64,000 nt of DNA. It comes from Zingiber officinale. Taxonomy: Eukaryota > Streptophyta > Magnoliopsida > Zingiberales > Zingiberaceae. Within the stretch, counting starts at the first letter, position 1. Each line of letters starts with the position of its first letter. Positions 34,479 to 45,575 of this stretch are shown one piece after another. The stretch is from assembly GCF_018446385.1 (NCBI RefSeq), contig NC_055987.1:8517705-8581704 (forward strand), written 5' to 3'. The translations under genes were made by a program, and so were the position numbers. The notes beneath the pieces are model-generated. The model searched no databases. It was not told the DNA's origin and was given only the letters and a program-made list of their open reading frames with translations.

Positions 34479-34825
34479 ATGCAAAACCCTATCGCAAACT
34501 CCCCCACCAAACCTAAGACATTTGGTGACAGCCAGAGCAGCAGCTGCCTCCTCCAGGAGCACCGCACCCAGTGCCAAGCTGCGGACGTGGATCCTACGGA
34601 GGGAGCTCCGCGGAAGGTCCTCGTCGGAGGAGAGATTGTGAGTGCCAACTGGATCGAGGCCGAATACCACTCTGGCGGAGTGGCTTCACCAGGCAGTGGC
34701 GTCGGAGGACGAGGGCGGCGGAGGATCTCCAACAACTTCGTGGTGACGGAGACCGCGCCCTTTTTGATGGCTTGCGGCCTCTGCAAGCGCTGCCTCGGCT
34801 CCGGACGCGACACCTTCATGTATAG
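34479..34825 (+). pseudogene. Captured first exon of an FLZ-type zinc-finger protein
   Basis: An open frame ends in APFLMACGLCKRCLGSGRD followed by TFMYR and a splice donor (AG|GTATTC at 34825/34826). This is the first half of the plant-specific FCS-like zinc finger (FLZ): the C-x2-C pair and the GxDxFMYR segment. The second half (FCS, ECR) should lie on a following exon, but I do not see it before 36950. The ATG at 34479 is a plausible start, and the frame is also open upstream. The exon is strongly GC-rich against AT-rich surroundings. FLZ proteins act as SnRK1 adaptors (family knowledge). As it stands this copy cannot form the finger. Confidence 0.7.
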
Positions 34826-35003
34826 GTATTCCTCAACGTCAACAAAGGGGGGAAATGATTTTTTAAGGTTCACTTTTTTTTTTGTTATTTGGATGTCTCA
34901 TCATCTCTTGTTCTTATTTTCTGCTATTTTTGATTTTTATCTAACATTTACTTTAAAAAGAAATTTCTGATTTGATTCCCTCCTTGCCATTGTTCGATTC
35001 TAC
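34826..35003 (+). other. Intron-like DNA after the FLZ exon
   Basis: T-rich sequence after the FLZ splice donor, consistent with the retained intron. A TRIM is inserted at its right end. Confidence 0.4.
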
Positions 35004-35770
35004 TGTTGGGGTTGCAAGGTTGCAAACATAGTCCCATATTGAAAACACATGGAAAAGATCATGGGTTTATAAGAGAAAGATATCTCCATTGGTATGAGGC
35101 CTTTTGGGTAGAGCCCAAGAGCAAAACCATGAGGGCTTAGGCCCAAAGTGGACAATATCATACCATTGTGGAGATATCTATATTCTTTTCGATCCTACAA
35201 TTGGTATCAGAGCCCGGACTGCCAGAAGGTTTAACCGCCGATTGTGCACAAGAGCTATGGTCTGATTGAACCATGTGAGTACAATATTGACCTTGAACAA
35301 AGAAAGTGGGGGCTCCTATGTTCGGATCAAGAGGACCAGACACCAGGCAGGAAGTCCTAGTAGGTCGGGTGGACCGAGGGGCAGGAAGTCCTAGTTGCGG
35401 CTAGGCAAGGAAGTCCTAGTAGGTCGGGTAGACCGAGGGGCAGGAAGTCCTAGTAGGTCGGGTAGACCGAGGGGCAGGAAGTCCTAGTAGGTCGGGTAGA
35501 CCGAGGGACAGGAAGACCTGGTGGGTCAAGGATCGGACGTGGGAAGCCCATGGTCCTTTGTTTGAGGGGGGGATTGTTGGGGTTGCAAGGTTGCAAACAT
35601 AGTCCCATATTGAAAACACATGGAAAAGATCATGGGTTTATAAGAGAAAGATATCTCCATTGGTATGAGGCCTTTTGGGTAGAGCCCAAGAGCAAAACCA
35701 TGAGGGCTTAGGCCCAAAGTGGACAATATCATACCATTGTGGAGATATCTATATTCTTTTCGATCCTACA
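35004..35770 (+). mobile_element. TRIM (miniature LTR retrotransposon)
   Basis: The two 196-bp LTRs (35004-35199, 35575-35770; TGTTGGGGTTGCAAGG...GATCCTACA) look identical by eye. The 5-bp duplication TCTAC flanks them (34999-35003 and 35771-35775). A TTGGTATCAGAGC primer-binding site follows the first LTR and a GAGGGGGGGA purine tract precedes the second. The 375-bp interior has no gene and is mostly a tandem repeat. The matching LTRs point to a recent insertion. A diverged relative starts at 63945. Confidence 0.93.
35332..35530 (+). repeat. Tandem repeat inside the TRIM
   Basis: Five units of 38-42 bp built on AGGAAGTCCTAGTAGGTCGG and GTAGACCGAGGGGC, the second truncated. The motif resembles repeats in the LTRs of elements B, 1 and 2. 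Confidence 0.85.
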
Positions 35771-35775
35771 TCTAC

Positions 35776-37017
35776 TCCATAGGAAATCATGGAGATGATT
35801 TTGTGCACATATTTACTTACTGATCATACGCAAACCTGTGTGTATCTTCTTCTACTTTTTCTGATGAATGAAAGCATGTAGATATTTAAGTTCATGCTTA
35901 CCCCATTGGAAATATTCAAGCTGTTGCAAATGCTCGTCATTTTGCATTATTGTTCAGCTATCTTTTTCAATTTATAGCAGCCAAATCATGTCACAAATCA
36001 GTAATTGGCAAGCTGTAAATCTTTGTTCAGACTTAGAAAAATACTGTGAACTACGAGAGATATTGTCTCAAATGTTTCATACTATTCTTTTCACTTTATT
36101 TGCTTAAATTGTTTAGATAGAATTGTTTGTTGAAAATGAAAAAAAAAATTGTAGTTGATATTGCTAGTTCATACATACATACAATCAGCATGTATATATA
36201 ATTTATATTGGAAGAGCTTCTAAATTATCTTGTTTATATCTTTCTTGGATCCTAATCTTTGCTTTTTATTCTTTTTTATTTGATTTCTTCAATGAAACAG
36301 TTGAATGTGGAAAAAATTCATCAATATATATTTGGCAAGTTGTCCTTCACTTCAACATCCATAAATTCTGTCATTAATGTTGAGTGATACTGATCTGATC
36401 AAACTGTGTTTTGGTTAAGACCTTCATAAAGATACATAGAAACTGTTCTCATAGAATTTTTAAGGGTTTTTTCGATATATTATTCTTGATGATGCCTATT
36501 TTTCTTTCTTTGTAGGTTGTTGTATCAACATCCAGAGCATAGGAAATCAAGGGTATTCCTTAACTAATGGAGCAGAAGAACTAGTTTTTTTGTTTTTCTT
36601 GTTCCCCTATTGACGCCAAGTAGCCATGAAGGATTTAGACTCGTTGGATGATTATTAATAATTTGTAGCAAGCTAAAACAAATTTTATCAGTGCGAATCG
36701 ATAATTAAGAGTAATCATATTTAGCGAAAATGACATATTCCTAACTATAGAGTTTTTTCACAGATAACCAAGCAACATAATGAAGATTGTAAAAGTCTCT
36801 TAAGATTAATGGGTGTGCCTACTATTGAGGTAAACTAGTCCAGTTTCACTTATTGAATTCTTTATCCTTGCTACAAGAATTTGAACTAACAATGTCACAG
36901 TTTTGCTTTCTCTTGCAAACATTTCCTAAAGGAGAAACGAATTTATTAGATTCTCAGAAGTGATGAAAAATCTTGAACATCTAGGAGTAAATTGCAATTT
37001 TCCCAATATATATACAG
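35776..37017. other. Intergenic DNA between the TRIM and the C2-GRAM gene
   Basis: AT-rich and without a credible gene or clear repeat ends. 'CATAGGAAATCA' at 35776-35790 recurs at 36538-36549. Part may be donor intron of the FLZ fragment. The open frame at 35868-36107 shows no recognisable domain. Confidence 0.4.
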
Positions 37018-40000
37018 ATGGAAAGGAGCACGCTCCTCCACGTGCCGGCTTCCACCGCTGCATGCGTCGTGCCTCTTTCTCGCCCTCCCCACGGCTTCTC
37101 TTCCTCGAATACCACCCTCTGTCTCTTCTACGCATCCGTAGCCGAAGCCAGGGATCTCCCGCTGCCGCCATCTACGCGAAGATAAAGCCCGGCAAGCCGC
37201 ACAAGGCGCGGACGAGGATCGTCACAGGGACGCTCAATTGATCCTGTTTGGAACCAAGAGTGATCATCTTCCAGGCGCGCGGCGGATGGTGACGAACACG
37301 AGGGCGGCGCCTTGAAGCTTAAGCTCAGCGTCTTCCGCGACGGTGGAGGCGGTCGAGGAGGGGCGGAGCTGCTCGGCCGCGTCCGGGTTCACGTCCTGCA
37401 CAGCGAGGAGGCGACATCGCCGGAATAAGCTAGCGCAATCCGAGGTTAAAGTCACTGGTATATGTCTCTCCGCCCATGCAAAAAAAAATTGTTTTTTTTT
37501 AGGCTTTTCTTCCTTTCCAAAGCTGCAACTTTCCATAGTTTTGAGAAATTTTCAGGAAAAACACACTACGATCACTCTGCTATGAGTAATTCTTCTCAGT
37601 ACTCACCAGAAGAAACACATGCCCTGCCTATGGAAATCGTCCCTGATACTCATCATGCCGAAACACCTCCAAACAATAATGGAGACAGATTTCACGACCA
37701 TTTGGAATCTTCCGAGACACTTTCTGGCGTCGAGAGTTCTACAGATTCGAACCACCTCGATGCCACATTTGAGGATGCTATGAAAACCATGGAAGCAAGG
37801 CATCGAACTGCCCTTCCAAAAAATCTTCAAGGAGGTGTTCTTCTCGACCAGACCTATGCAACAGAACCCAAGGATCTTAATTCTCTGCTACACGAGCCTA
37901 ATTCACAATTCAGAACAGAGCTAGCACAGCATCAGGGAACTACGGACTACGAAGAGAGCTCATGGCGATGGAAACCCAACGACGATCCGTGTTTCTCAAG
38001 GTGCGTTACCTACACAAAAGCCGCCGCCAAGTTGGTTAAAGCAGTCGATGTGATAGAGGAACAGGTGTATCTCCTGGCGGATGGGAAGAACTTTGCAATC
38101 CTAAATCGGGTCACCACTCCAGATGTTCCATATGGTGATTGTTTTCAAGTCCTTTTGCTATACAAGATCACGCCTGGTCCGGAGTCATCTTTGGGCGAAA
38201 AAAGCTCGCGTCTTGTTGTTTCATGGGACATTAATTTTCATAGAAACACAGTCATGAAGAGCGTTATCGAGGGGACTGCTCGACAAGGATTCAAGGAGAG
38301 CTACGAGAGCTTTTCTGAGACACTATCACAGTTCATCAAGCCGCTCAGCTCATCGGATCAGTTGTTAGAACCGCTACAGTCGAGCAATCAATCAGACTGC
38401 AAACTGTTCTTGAACTACTTCTGTAATTTTACAGTATTTTCCACAGTTTTATTAGGTTCGTATATGCTCTGCCACATTCTCCTATCAAACTTAGAGTTCG
38501 ATGGCTTAGACCTGCCCGACACATTCTGTGAGATGATCACTGGTGGAGTTCTTGCTCTTCAATTGGAGAGAGTTTTGAAGATGATTTCACACTTCATACG
38601 AGCAAGATTAAAGAGAGGTTAATTATCCCTCGTCCTGATTTTCTTCATAGAACATCTTTATATATATATTTTGCAGGGAATGATCATGGACTCGAAGAGC
38701 AGGGTGATGGATGGCAGCTCACAATAGCCTTGATCGAAGGATGTAGATTACCATCAGCATCTCCTGGATATCCAGATCCTTATGTGGTGTTTACCTGTAA
38801 TGGTAGAAGTAGGACGAGCTCAGTTCAGCTTCAAACAGAAAACCCTAAATGGAATGGTTAGCTCGATGTTCTTCGATCCACCATTCGATCTGTAATAATT
38901 GCAACTCATACTCATTCAAGAATTGTGCAGAGATACTCGAGTTCAGTGCGATGCAAGAACCACCATCTGTACTTGACGTCAGAGTGTTTAGCTTCGACAG
39001 TCCTTTTGATCAAGAAATCCCCATTGGGCATGCAGAAATCAAGTTTCTGAAACAATATTCTTCTGCTGAGCTCGCTGATTGTTGGATTCCACTCGAAGGA
39101 AAACTCGCTCGATCTTCTCAGAGCAAATTGCATTTGAGAATATTCGTGGAAAATACTGGAGGAGACGAGATCATTCGCGAGTATTTACAAAAGATGGAAA
39201 AGGAAGTTGGAAAGAAAGTAAGCTTTAATCGTATATGCAGAACAGAGTGAGATTAATTATTTTGATCATCTCTTCTTGCACGATTTGTAGATGAACCCTC
39301 CATCATCACACAAGAACTCGACATTTCAGAAGCTATTTGGGCTGCCATCGGAGGAATTTCTCATCCATGAATTCTCATGCTGTTTGAAGAGGAAGTTGCC
39401 ATTGCAGGTTTCGGTTTTTGTCGATGCTGATTAAAACGTCGAACCTTCCATTAATTACTCATCTCATCGTTTGTTCATCGCGCAGGGGAAAAATTTTCTA
39501 TCTGCCAGGATTTTCGGATTTTACTCCAATCTATTTGGTTATAAAACCAAATTCTTCTTTCTTTGGGAAGACATCGAGTGCATTCAAGTGGTTCCTCCCT
39601 CTTTGATGGCGGTTGGCACCTCGGCACTTCTGATCATCTTGAGGAATGGTCGAGGACTCGATGCTCGGCATGGTGCTAAATCGATCGACGATGAAGGGAG
39701 GTTAAAGTTTCAGTTCCAATCATACAAATCGTTCGACAGAGCAAGCAGGTTTGCATTTAGAAATCAATGCTGTCCTTGTAATGCTTAACCAATATGTTCT
39801 TGGTTTTCAGGACAATCATGGCACTGTGGAGATCAAAAACCTGTGATGAACAGCAACACAAGACAGAAAACGACCAACTAGATCGATTCGTCTATTCTGA
39901 CAAGAGTGAGAACGAGTCCTTCAGCAATGGGGACTTCGGTTTATCGGCCTCGAGTGGGTAAAGAACACCAAGTTTCAGGGGAGAATCACAAAGTATGTAT

Positions 40001-40062
40001 GTGACGAAGTCACAAAAAGGTCAAGGGAGATCTTGGAGCTAGTCGAGATGGAAAGAGTCTGA
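37018..40062 (+). pseudogene. Decayed C2-VASt-C2-GRAM domain protein gene
   Basis: Related to plant 'C2 and GRAM domain-containing protein' genes (normally C2-VASt-C2-GRAM-VASt, about 1,000 aa). The first exon (about 37018-37440) shows C2 pieces in three frames (EARDLPLPP; AKIKPGKPHKARTR; LKLKLSVFRDG), so the N-terminal C2 domain is broken. Six later exons join in frame: 37556-38617 (VASt; SSWRWKPNDDPCFSR), 38677-38856 and 38931-39217 (second C2), 39291-39407, 39486-39748 (GRAM; FFFLWEDIE) and 39811-39961. Most of the second VASt domain is deleted. Its very end (GLEWVKNTKF...LELVEMERV) is readable in another frame at 39949-40062, past the stop at 39959. A 677-aa protein from ATG 37582 is still possible. 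Such proteins bind membrane lipids (family knowledge). Confidence 0.8.
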
Positions 40063-40472
40063 CAAGTCAGTTTCTTGTGATGAACTCAATCAAACTCATT
40101 GATTCCATTTGTTAATTTACGGGATCGATAAATTGTTGTGATTGACATCGAAAGCAATCAGACTTTCTCATACATATGATTCCCAATCATTAGCTAAACT
40201 GAAATGAGCAATGCCCCCATGTTCGTATAATTAATATGCTTCTTTGCGTTCAATAATTTTGTAATTGTCAACTTCAAAGTTTAGGTTCTCAGTTCATGAT
40301 TCCTGTATCCATGTTGGAAAATTCCAAGTCTGTGGGCTGTAAAAGTCAACGGTAGATTGGTCAAGCAAGGAGATAAAGTTTGGTGCCGGAAGAAATGGTC
40401 GACGTAATACATGTAGAAGGTGATTCGTTCATCTTAACATCCTCGTTAATTCATCCCTAGATTAATACGGAG
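40063..40472. other. Intergenic, no feature seen
   Basis: The 3' flank of the C2-GRAM gene. No gene, repeat end or RNA motif is recognisable. Confidence 0.4.
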
Positions 40473-40860
40473 AAAGTAAATCATGAATAACTACTAACTA
40501 TTAGTGCAGGTGATAAGGTATGAGAAGAGGCATGCTTGAACACTCCGAATACTCGATGTAATACAGCAACATACTTTCGATGTAGGATTCTAATCAATCA
40601 AGCAAAATAATAATGCTCGTTGACTTAGACCAAGTTGGCGCCTCAACACCTTCAAGGAGAAGATAAGTTACAGATAACTACTAGCTATTAATGTAAGTAA
40701 TAAGGTATGAGAGGAGGCATGCTTGGACATATCGAATACTCGATGTAATATAGCAACATACTTTAGATGCAGAATTCTAATCAATCAAGCAAAATAATAA
40801 TGCTCGTTGACTTAGACCAAGTTGGCGCCTCAGCTCCTTCAAGGAAGAGATAAATTACGA
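40473..40860 (+). repeat. Tandem duplication, about 187-bp unit
   Basis: Two adjacent copies (about 40473-40660 and 40661-40847) share ATAAGGTATGAGA, GAATACTCGATGTAATA and GACTTAGACCAAGTTGGCGCC at the same spacing, with about 10% differences. A partial third copy (CTCATTGACTTAGACCAAG) lies at 40940. No open frame. Confidence 0.85.
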
Positions 40861-42412
40861 ATGACTAGTAGACTTAGAATAGTAATTGATGAAGATATTT
40901 ATCTCAACTATGTCCTAACCATTAAATCGTGCCAAGAAAACTCATTGACTTAGACCAAGATGAAGTAGAATGCGATAGTAGAAAAAAAAATTTCCAGACT
41001 TCACATCTTACTCTGAATATTTGTGAATATCCTAAGAGTTTGACATATCCGTGCTTCTCAAATTTACTTGATCAATCTAATAATAGGGGCGAAAACCCCA
41101 TATTTTTTATAATTTTTTTTTTCAATTCAACACAAACCGTCATTCTTTATTAATCATGCCTAGATAATCAGCCAAGAAGTTGCCATTAATCTTAAATAAT
41201 TTTAAATTTTAACCACATTCCTATTCAGTAGGATAGGTCCTCCATTGCCGAACTAATTTGATCTAAACTCAAATACATGAATTAATAAAGAATAATCCTG
41301 TGTACGAAATTCTCGTCATACGAGATTTCGAGGAAGGATCCATTATACGCAGTTTTATTTTATTTTTTACAAGAGATTATTTCTAGAATTTGAACTTGTG
41401 ATTTTTTGATCACATGATAATAATTTTATCGTTGCACCAAGATTATCCTTCAAATACATGAATTAATAATAATAAAAAATTTGAAGTCGACTTTAAAATA
41501 TAAATATGTAAATTAGTAATCGGACTCCAAAATTCTATGTCATTGCCCCGTGGCTCTTAATTTTCTCAAACCTTTGGAATTTATTAAAGTGTTTTTCCGG
41601 AATTTCATTTTGTCATTTCTTTATCATTTTGTTTGGCGGATTAGTCCATGGATTTGGTCAACTATGTAAGTCCTCATTTAGTGGGCGTAAGAATTCTAAG
41701 GAGAATGATACCCAAAAGATTCTAAGATAACATTTTAAAATATCTATTAAAATAAAAATAACAGCTTGACTGCTTGACTTATCTTTTTTTTAAATAATAA
41801 TAAAAATAAAAATAAACAAATAAATACTATTTACTAAATTTATTTGCCGGCTTTTAATGCGTCAAGGGCTATAGAGAAGTTCCAAGTGTATTGACGGATG
41901 AAACGCTTTGATCTCTTCGATGCAGGCAAAGACTCGACGCAGTCAAGTGGCGACTGCGTCGGCCCATAAATGCGGCGTGCTCCGCTGCGACGACGCTTCG
42001 ACGACACGATCGAACTCGGAGCGAGAAGTCACGAGCGGTTCCTCCTCCTCCTCTGCCCTGGCGATCATCTTCTCCGCCGCCTTAATTCGACCTCCAAACG
42101 CCGGTTCTTTCGCGTCCGATTTTTGCACGAGTTCCTGCGGTTATTTCCGCGAATGCCTTGCGGGTGCGTTCTTGGACCTTTGCTGGCTTGGTAACAGGTA
42201 AAAAAAAGGGAGTTTTTTTTCGCTTTGGGAGAAGACTAAGCGGCGTGGGGAGAGAGAGGAGAACATGCCCAGTCGCCCACCTTCCAAACGGCTATAATTA
42301 GTGGTTTGTGGTGTTGCTCACTGGAGTTAATATTATTAGAGAGAGAGAGAGAAGAAAAGGAATATCCTGCGCGGAGAGGAGGGAGGTGCTGCCGGCGATC
42401 GAACTGATCGGC
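40861..42412. other. Intergenic region upstream of the GT17 gene
   Basis: AT-rich to 41850. A GC-rich block from 41880 to 42200 has open frames on both strands. The minus-strand one (41943-42128) is Glu/Lys-rich, and an overlapping minus frame (about 42086-42200) reads KPAKVQERTRKAFAEITAG, but neither matches a family I know. It could be a first exon of a divergent gene, a pseudogene, or promoter DNA. A GA repeat lies at 42337-42360. Confidence 0.4.
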
Positions 42413-42413
42413 A

Positions 42414-42421
42414 CTCTATAA
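42414..42421 (+). promoter_or_regulatory. Probable TATA box of the GT17 gene
   Basis: TCTATAAG lies about 110 bp upstream of the start codon in otherwise GC-rich DNA. This leaves a leader of roughly 80 nt. No experimental support. Confidence 0.45.
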
Positions 42422-42528
42422 GCAGCTGCGTGGTCCAATCTATTCAAGAAACATCTTGGAGGAGGCGAAAAGGCGGATCTTTCCGGGGGGGAAATTTGCT
42501 CTCCTTGCTGAACTGTGCTTTCTTCAGT

Positions 42529-43991
42529 ATGCCGGAGGTCGGCTGTCCTTATTGCTCCAAGAAGACGGATGATATTTGCGGGAGCGTCTGCGGCGGGGTA
42601 ATACTCTTTCCTGATATCTAGGTTTCGCAGATCTAAACCTCCTCTTCTCCTTTTTCAAAATTGGATTTTTTTTTCTTTCCTTTCCTTCTCTCTCGCAATT
42701 TAGGTCATTGGATCTCCTGCGATACGTATTCTAGATCGAAAAAGCTTACTTGTATGTTGCTTGGGCTTCTTGAATGCGTGCCGCCGACCAATTTCACAAA
42801 ATTAGGGATCTGTGTGGCTTTTTTATTGATTGAGTTCCTAATTGTTCATAGCATTCTCATCGACTCTACAATTTGTTTGCTTTGTTGCAGGCTTCGAAAG
42901 CAGCTCTGAGCATGTCGCGGCTCCGGTGCGCCCTCCGGGGCTTTGATCTCAAGGCATTGTTGCTTCTCTTCGTCGGTGTTCCCATTCTCTTGTTCATCAT
43001 CTACGCCCATGGCCAAAAGATCACCTACTTCCTCCGCCCGCTTTGGGAGGCCCCTCCGAAACCCTTCAAGATGATGCCCCATTACCACCACGAGAATGCC
43101 TCCATGGAGAGCCTCTGCAAGCTCCACGGTTGGGGCGTCCGGGAAATGCCGAGGCGTGTCTTCGATGCTGTCTTGTTCAGTAACGAACTCGACATCCTTG
43201 AAATCCGGTGGAACGAGCTCAGCCCCTACGTGTCGGAGTTCATTCTCCTCGAGTCCAATTCGACGTTCACCGGCCTGATGAAGCCCCTTGTTTTCGCAAA
43301 GAATCGACGCCGCTTCAAGTTCGCAGAGTCGCGGTTGACCTATGGAACCGTCAGCGGCCGATTTGTGAAAGGAGAAAATCCTTTTGTGGAAGAGTCTTAC
43401 CAGAGAGTTGCATTGGATCAGCTCATCAGGATCGCCGGCATCAGTGATGACGACCTTCTCATCATGTCTGATGTCGACGAGATTCCTAGTGGTCATACGA
43501 TCAACCTACTCAGGTGGTGCAATGAGATCCCTGAGAAGCTTCATCTCCAGCTCCGTAACTACCTTTACTCTTTCGAGTTCCACCTCGACGACGACAGTTG
43601 GAGAGCTTCAATTCATCGTTACAAATCCGGGAAGACCAGATATGCCCATTTCCGGCAATCAGACGACTTGTTAGCTGATTCAGGATGGCACTGCAGCTTC
43701 TGCTTCCGGCACATTAGTGAATTCACCTTCAAAATGAAGGCATACAGCCATGTTGATCGCATTAGATTCGCATATTACTTGAATCCTGCAAGAATTCAAG
43801 ATGTCATATGCCACGGAGCAGATCTTTTTGACATGCTTCCTGAGGAGTATACGTTCCAGAAGATGATTGCCAAATTGGGCCCAATTCCTAGTTCATACTC
43901 TGCCATTGATCTTCCCGGTTATCTAATTCGAAATGCCGAGAAATTCAGCTTCCTCCTTCCGGGAAACTGCAAAAGACAGCAGCGTGGCTAA
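42529..43991 (+). CDS. GT17 beta-1,4-mannosyl-glycoprotein 4-beta-N-acetylglucosaminyltransferase-like protein
   Basis: Two exons, 42529-42597 and 42891-43991, splice in frame (GGG|GTAATA ... TTGCAG|GCTTCG) to a 389-aa protein. The ATG at 42529 is chosen because it gives the conserved Cys-rich plant N-terminus (CPYCSKKTDDICGSVC), and the start at 42912 would lose it. Residues 24-60 hold a basic stretch followed by one membrane anchor (LLLLFVGVPILLFII), as in a type II Golgi protein. The catalytic region has FDAVLFSNELDILEIRWNEL, a DxD-like LLIMSDVDEIPS motif and HLDDDSWRASIHRY. In animals GT17 enzymes add bisecting GlcNAc to N-glycans. Plants lack known bisecting GlcNAc, so the plant substrate is uncertain. 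Length is normal and no defect is seen. Confidence 0.93.
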
Positions 43992-44977
43992 GCGAGAATT
44001 CGGGGCGGCATTTGCATTTGGTGAGTTGTTGCAGAAAAGCAAGCACCGTCCAGAAACACTCGGAGATTTCGGTGTTGACTGAATGAGTTCAGTCTATTGT
44101 AACTAAGCATGGAGATTGTATGTGATCTGAAGCCTCATTTTTGTAGGATCAAAATGAGTGACATTAATTCTGGAGATTCATTTCAGTTGGAATCCATTAT
44201 TTCATGCATTATTCTTCTGTTCAACTGACCTTTAAACACTGATTTGTAACATACTGTTTGGTTGGAATTTGATGCTGGTTTTCTCCTGCATTTTTCTGAT
44301 TTTTTTCTTGGAAGACAGATTAATAAAGTGGCAGAGATGAGCATTATAGAAATGTCCCCCATTCTGCTTACTTTAATGGTTGTAATTGGAAAGCCAAAAA
44401 TGCTTATCAAGTGCCTGCACCATGTGCAATGGTCCCTTTGACAGATTATCAAGATACCTTTTGTTCGGCATGTTTCTTCTTTTTTAAAAAAAAAATTGTT
44501 TTGATTTATTTCGAATGGCCTGTCTGGAAACAGAAAAATGGATGAATTATGAACAAGCTTTATTATTTAAAAATAATAAACAATTAATTATACAAACTGC
44601 AAATAATTGATCATATTTTTAGTTAATAATAAATGTAATACATGATATTATTATATTACAATATACTTACTAATCTAATACTAATATTTAATTAAAATTT
44701 ATAAAATTGGTGCCCACACAATGCAAAGCATGAGTCTGTCCAAGATAAAACCATTACATTGATCACTCCTACCAGCTCAACCATCATTTAAAATTTATTC
44801 CAACAAGAACTTAGAATGTTTCTAATTAATTAGGTTAATATCTGAATTAGCTTTTTGTGCCTAACAAGTAGTTCATAAAGAAGTCATGTGGCCTTCTCAT
44901 AATTAAAATAAATATACTAGAATGAAATTGGGCTGTTACAATGAAATGTTAAATGACTGATACAAAACAGTTCAACG
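43992..44977. other. Convergent intergenic spacer (GT17 and GLE1 3' flanks)
   Basis: Both genes end here, so it holds their 3' untranslated regions. Possible polyadenylation signals are AATAAA-like sequences near 44320 (ATTAATAAAG) for the plus gene, and, for the minus gene, T-rich sequence below 44970. The rest is AT-rich with no gene. Confidence 0.45.
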
Positions 44978-45524
44978 TTACACCAACTCCTTTGACAACA
45001 AGCCATCATGGAGACGCCATCCATCAGGTTCCTTTCTAAACATTTCATGTTCTAAATATTGTTCTAGTTTTTTGACGACTTCAACAATCTTCCTATCTCC
45101 TTTTTCCTTGAGTCTGACCGCAGGCAAATAGCTTCGAGAAATAACATCAAGCATCTTCTTGAATTGATATTTGTATTTCCTGTACAAAGCAAAGCCTGCC
45201 ATCTGCTACCATAGGCTGATTTATTAGCCCGTGAAGTTATGGTAATACGCATAAATAGAAGTTAATATGAAGTCTACTAACCTTCAAGAAAGCTTCCAAA
45301 GCATAAGCTGTGGATTTGTTTGCGGGCAAGGCATTCAGAAACCTCGCAAGCCACGACCATCCTTTCCCTAAGCCATGAGGATTTCTGATACCCTCAATCT
45401 GTGTCTTCAGAATAAAAGATGTTTCAATTAACATGAGATGCATTGTATCTATGTGAATCGGGAAAGACAGCATCTTGATACAGTTATTTTAATGGGTGAG
45501 AAGCATTAAGCATGTAAGAAAAAA

Positions 45525-45575
<51 letters not shown>

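Noticed and set aside
34430..34873. 147-aa minus-strand open frame
   Set aside because: It is the antisense of the FLZ exon. The sense strand gives the recognisable zinc-finger half and ends at a splice donor.
42846..43496. 216-aa open frame on the minus strand
   Set aside because: It is the antisense shadow of the GT17 coding exon, whose sense protein is clearly conserved.
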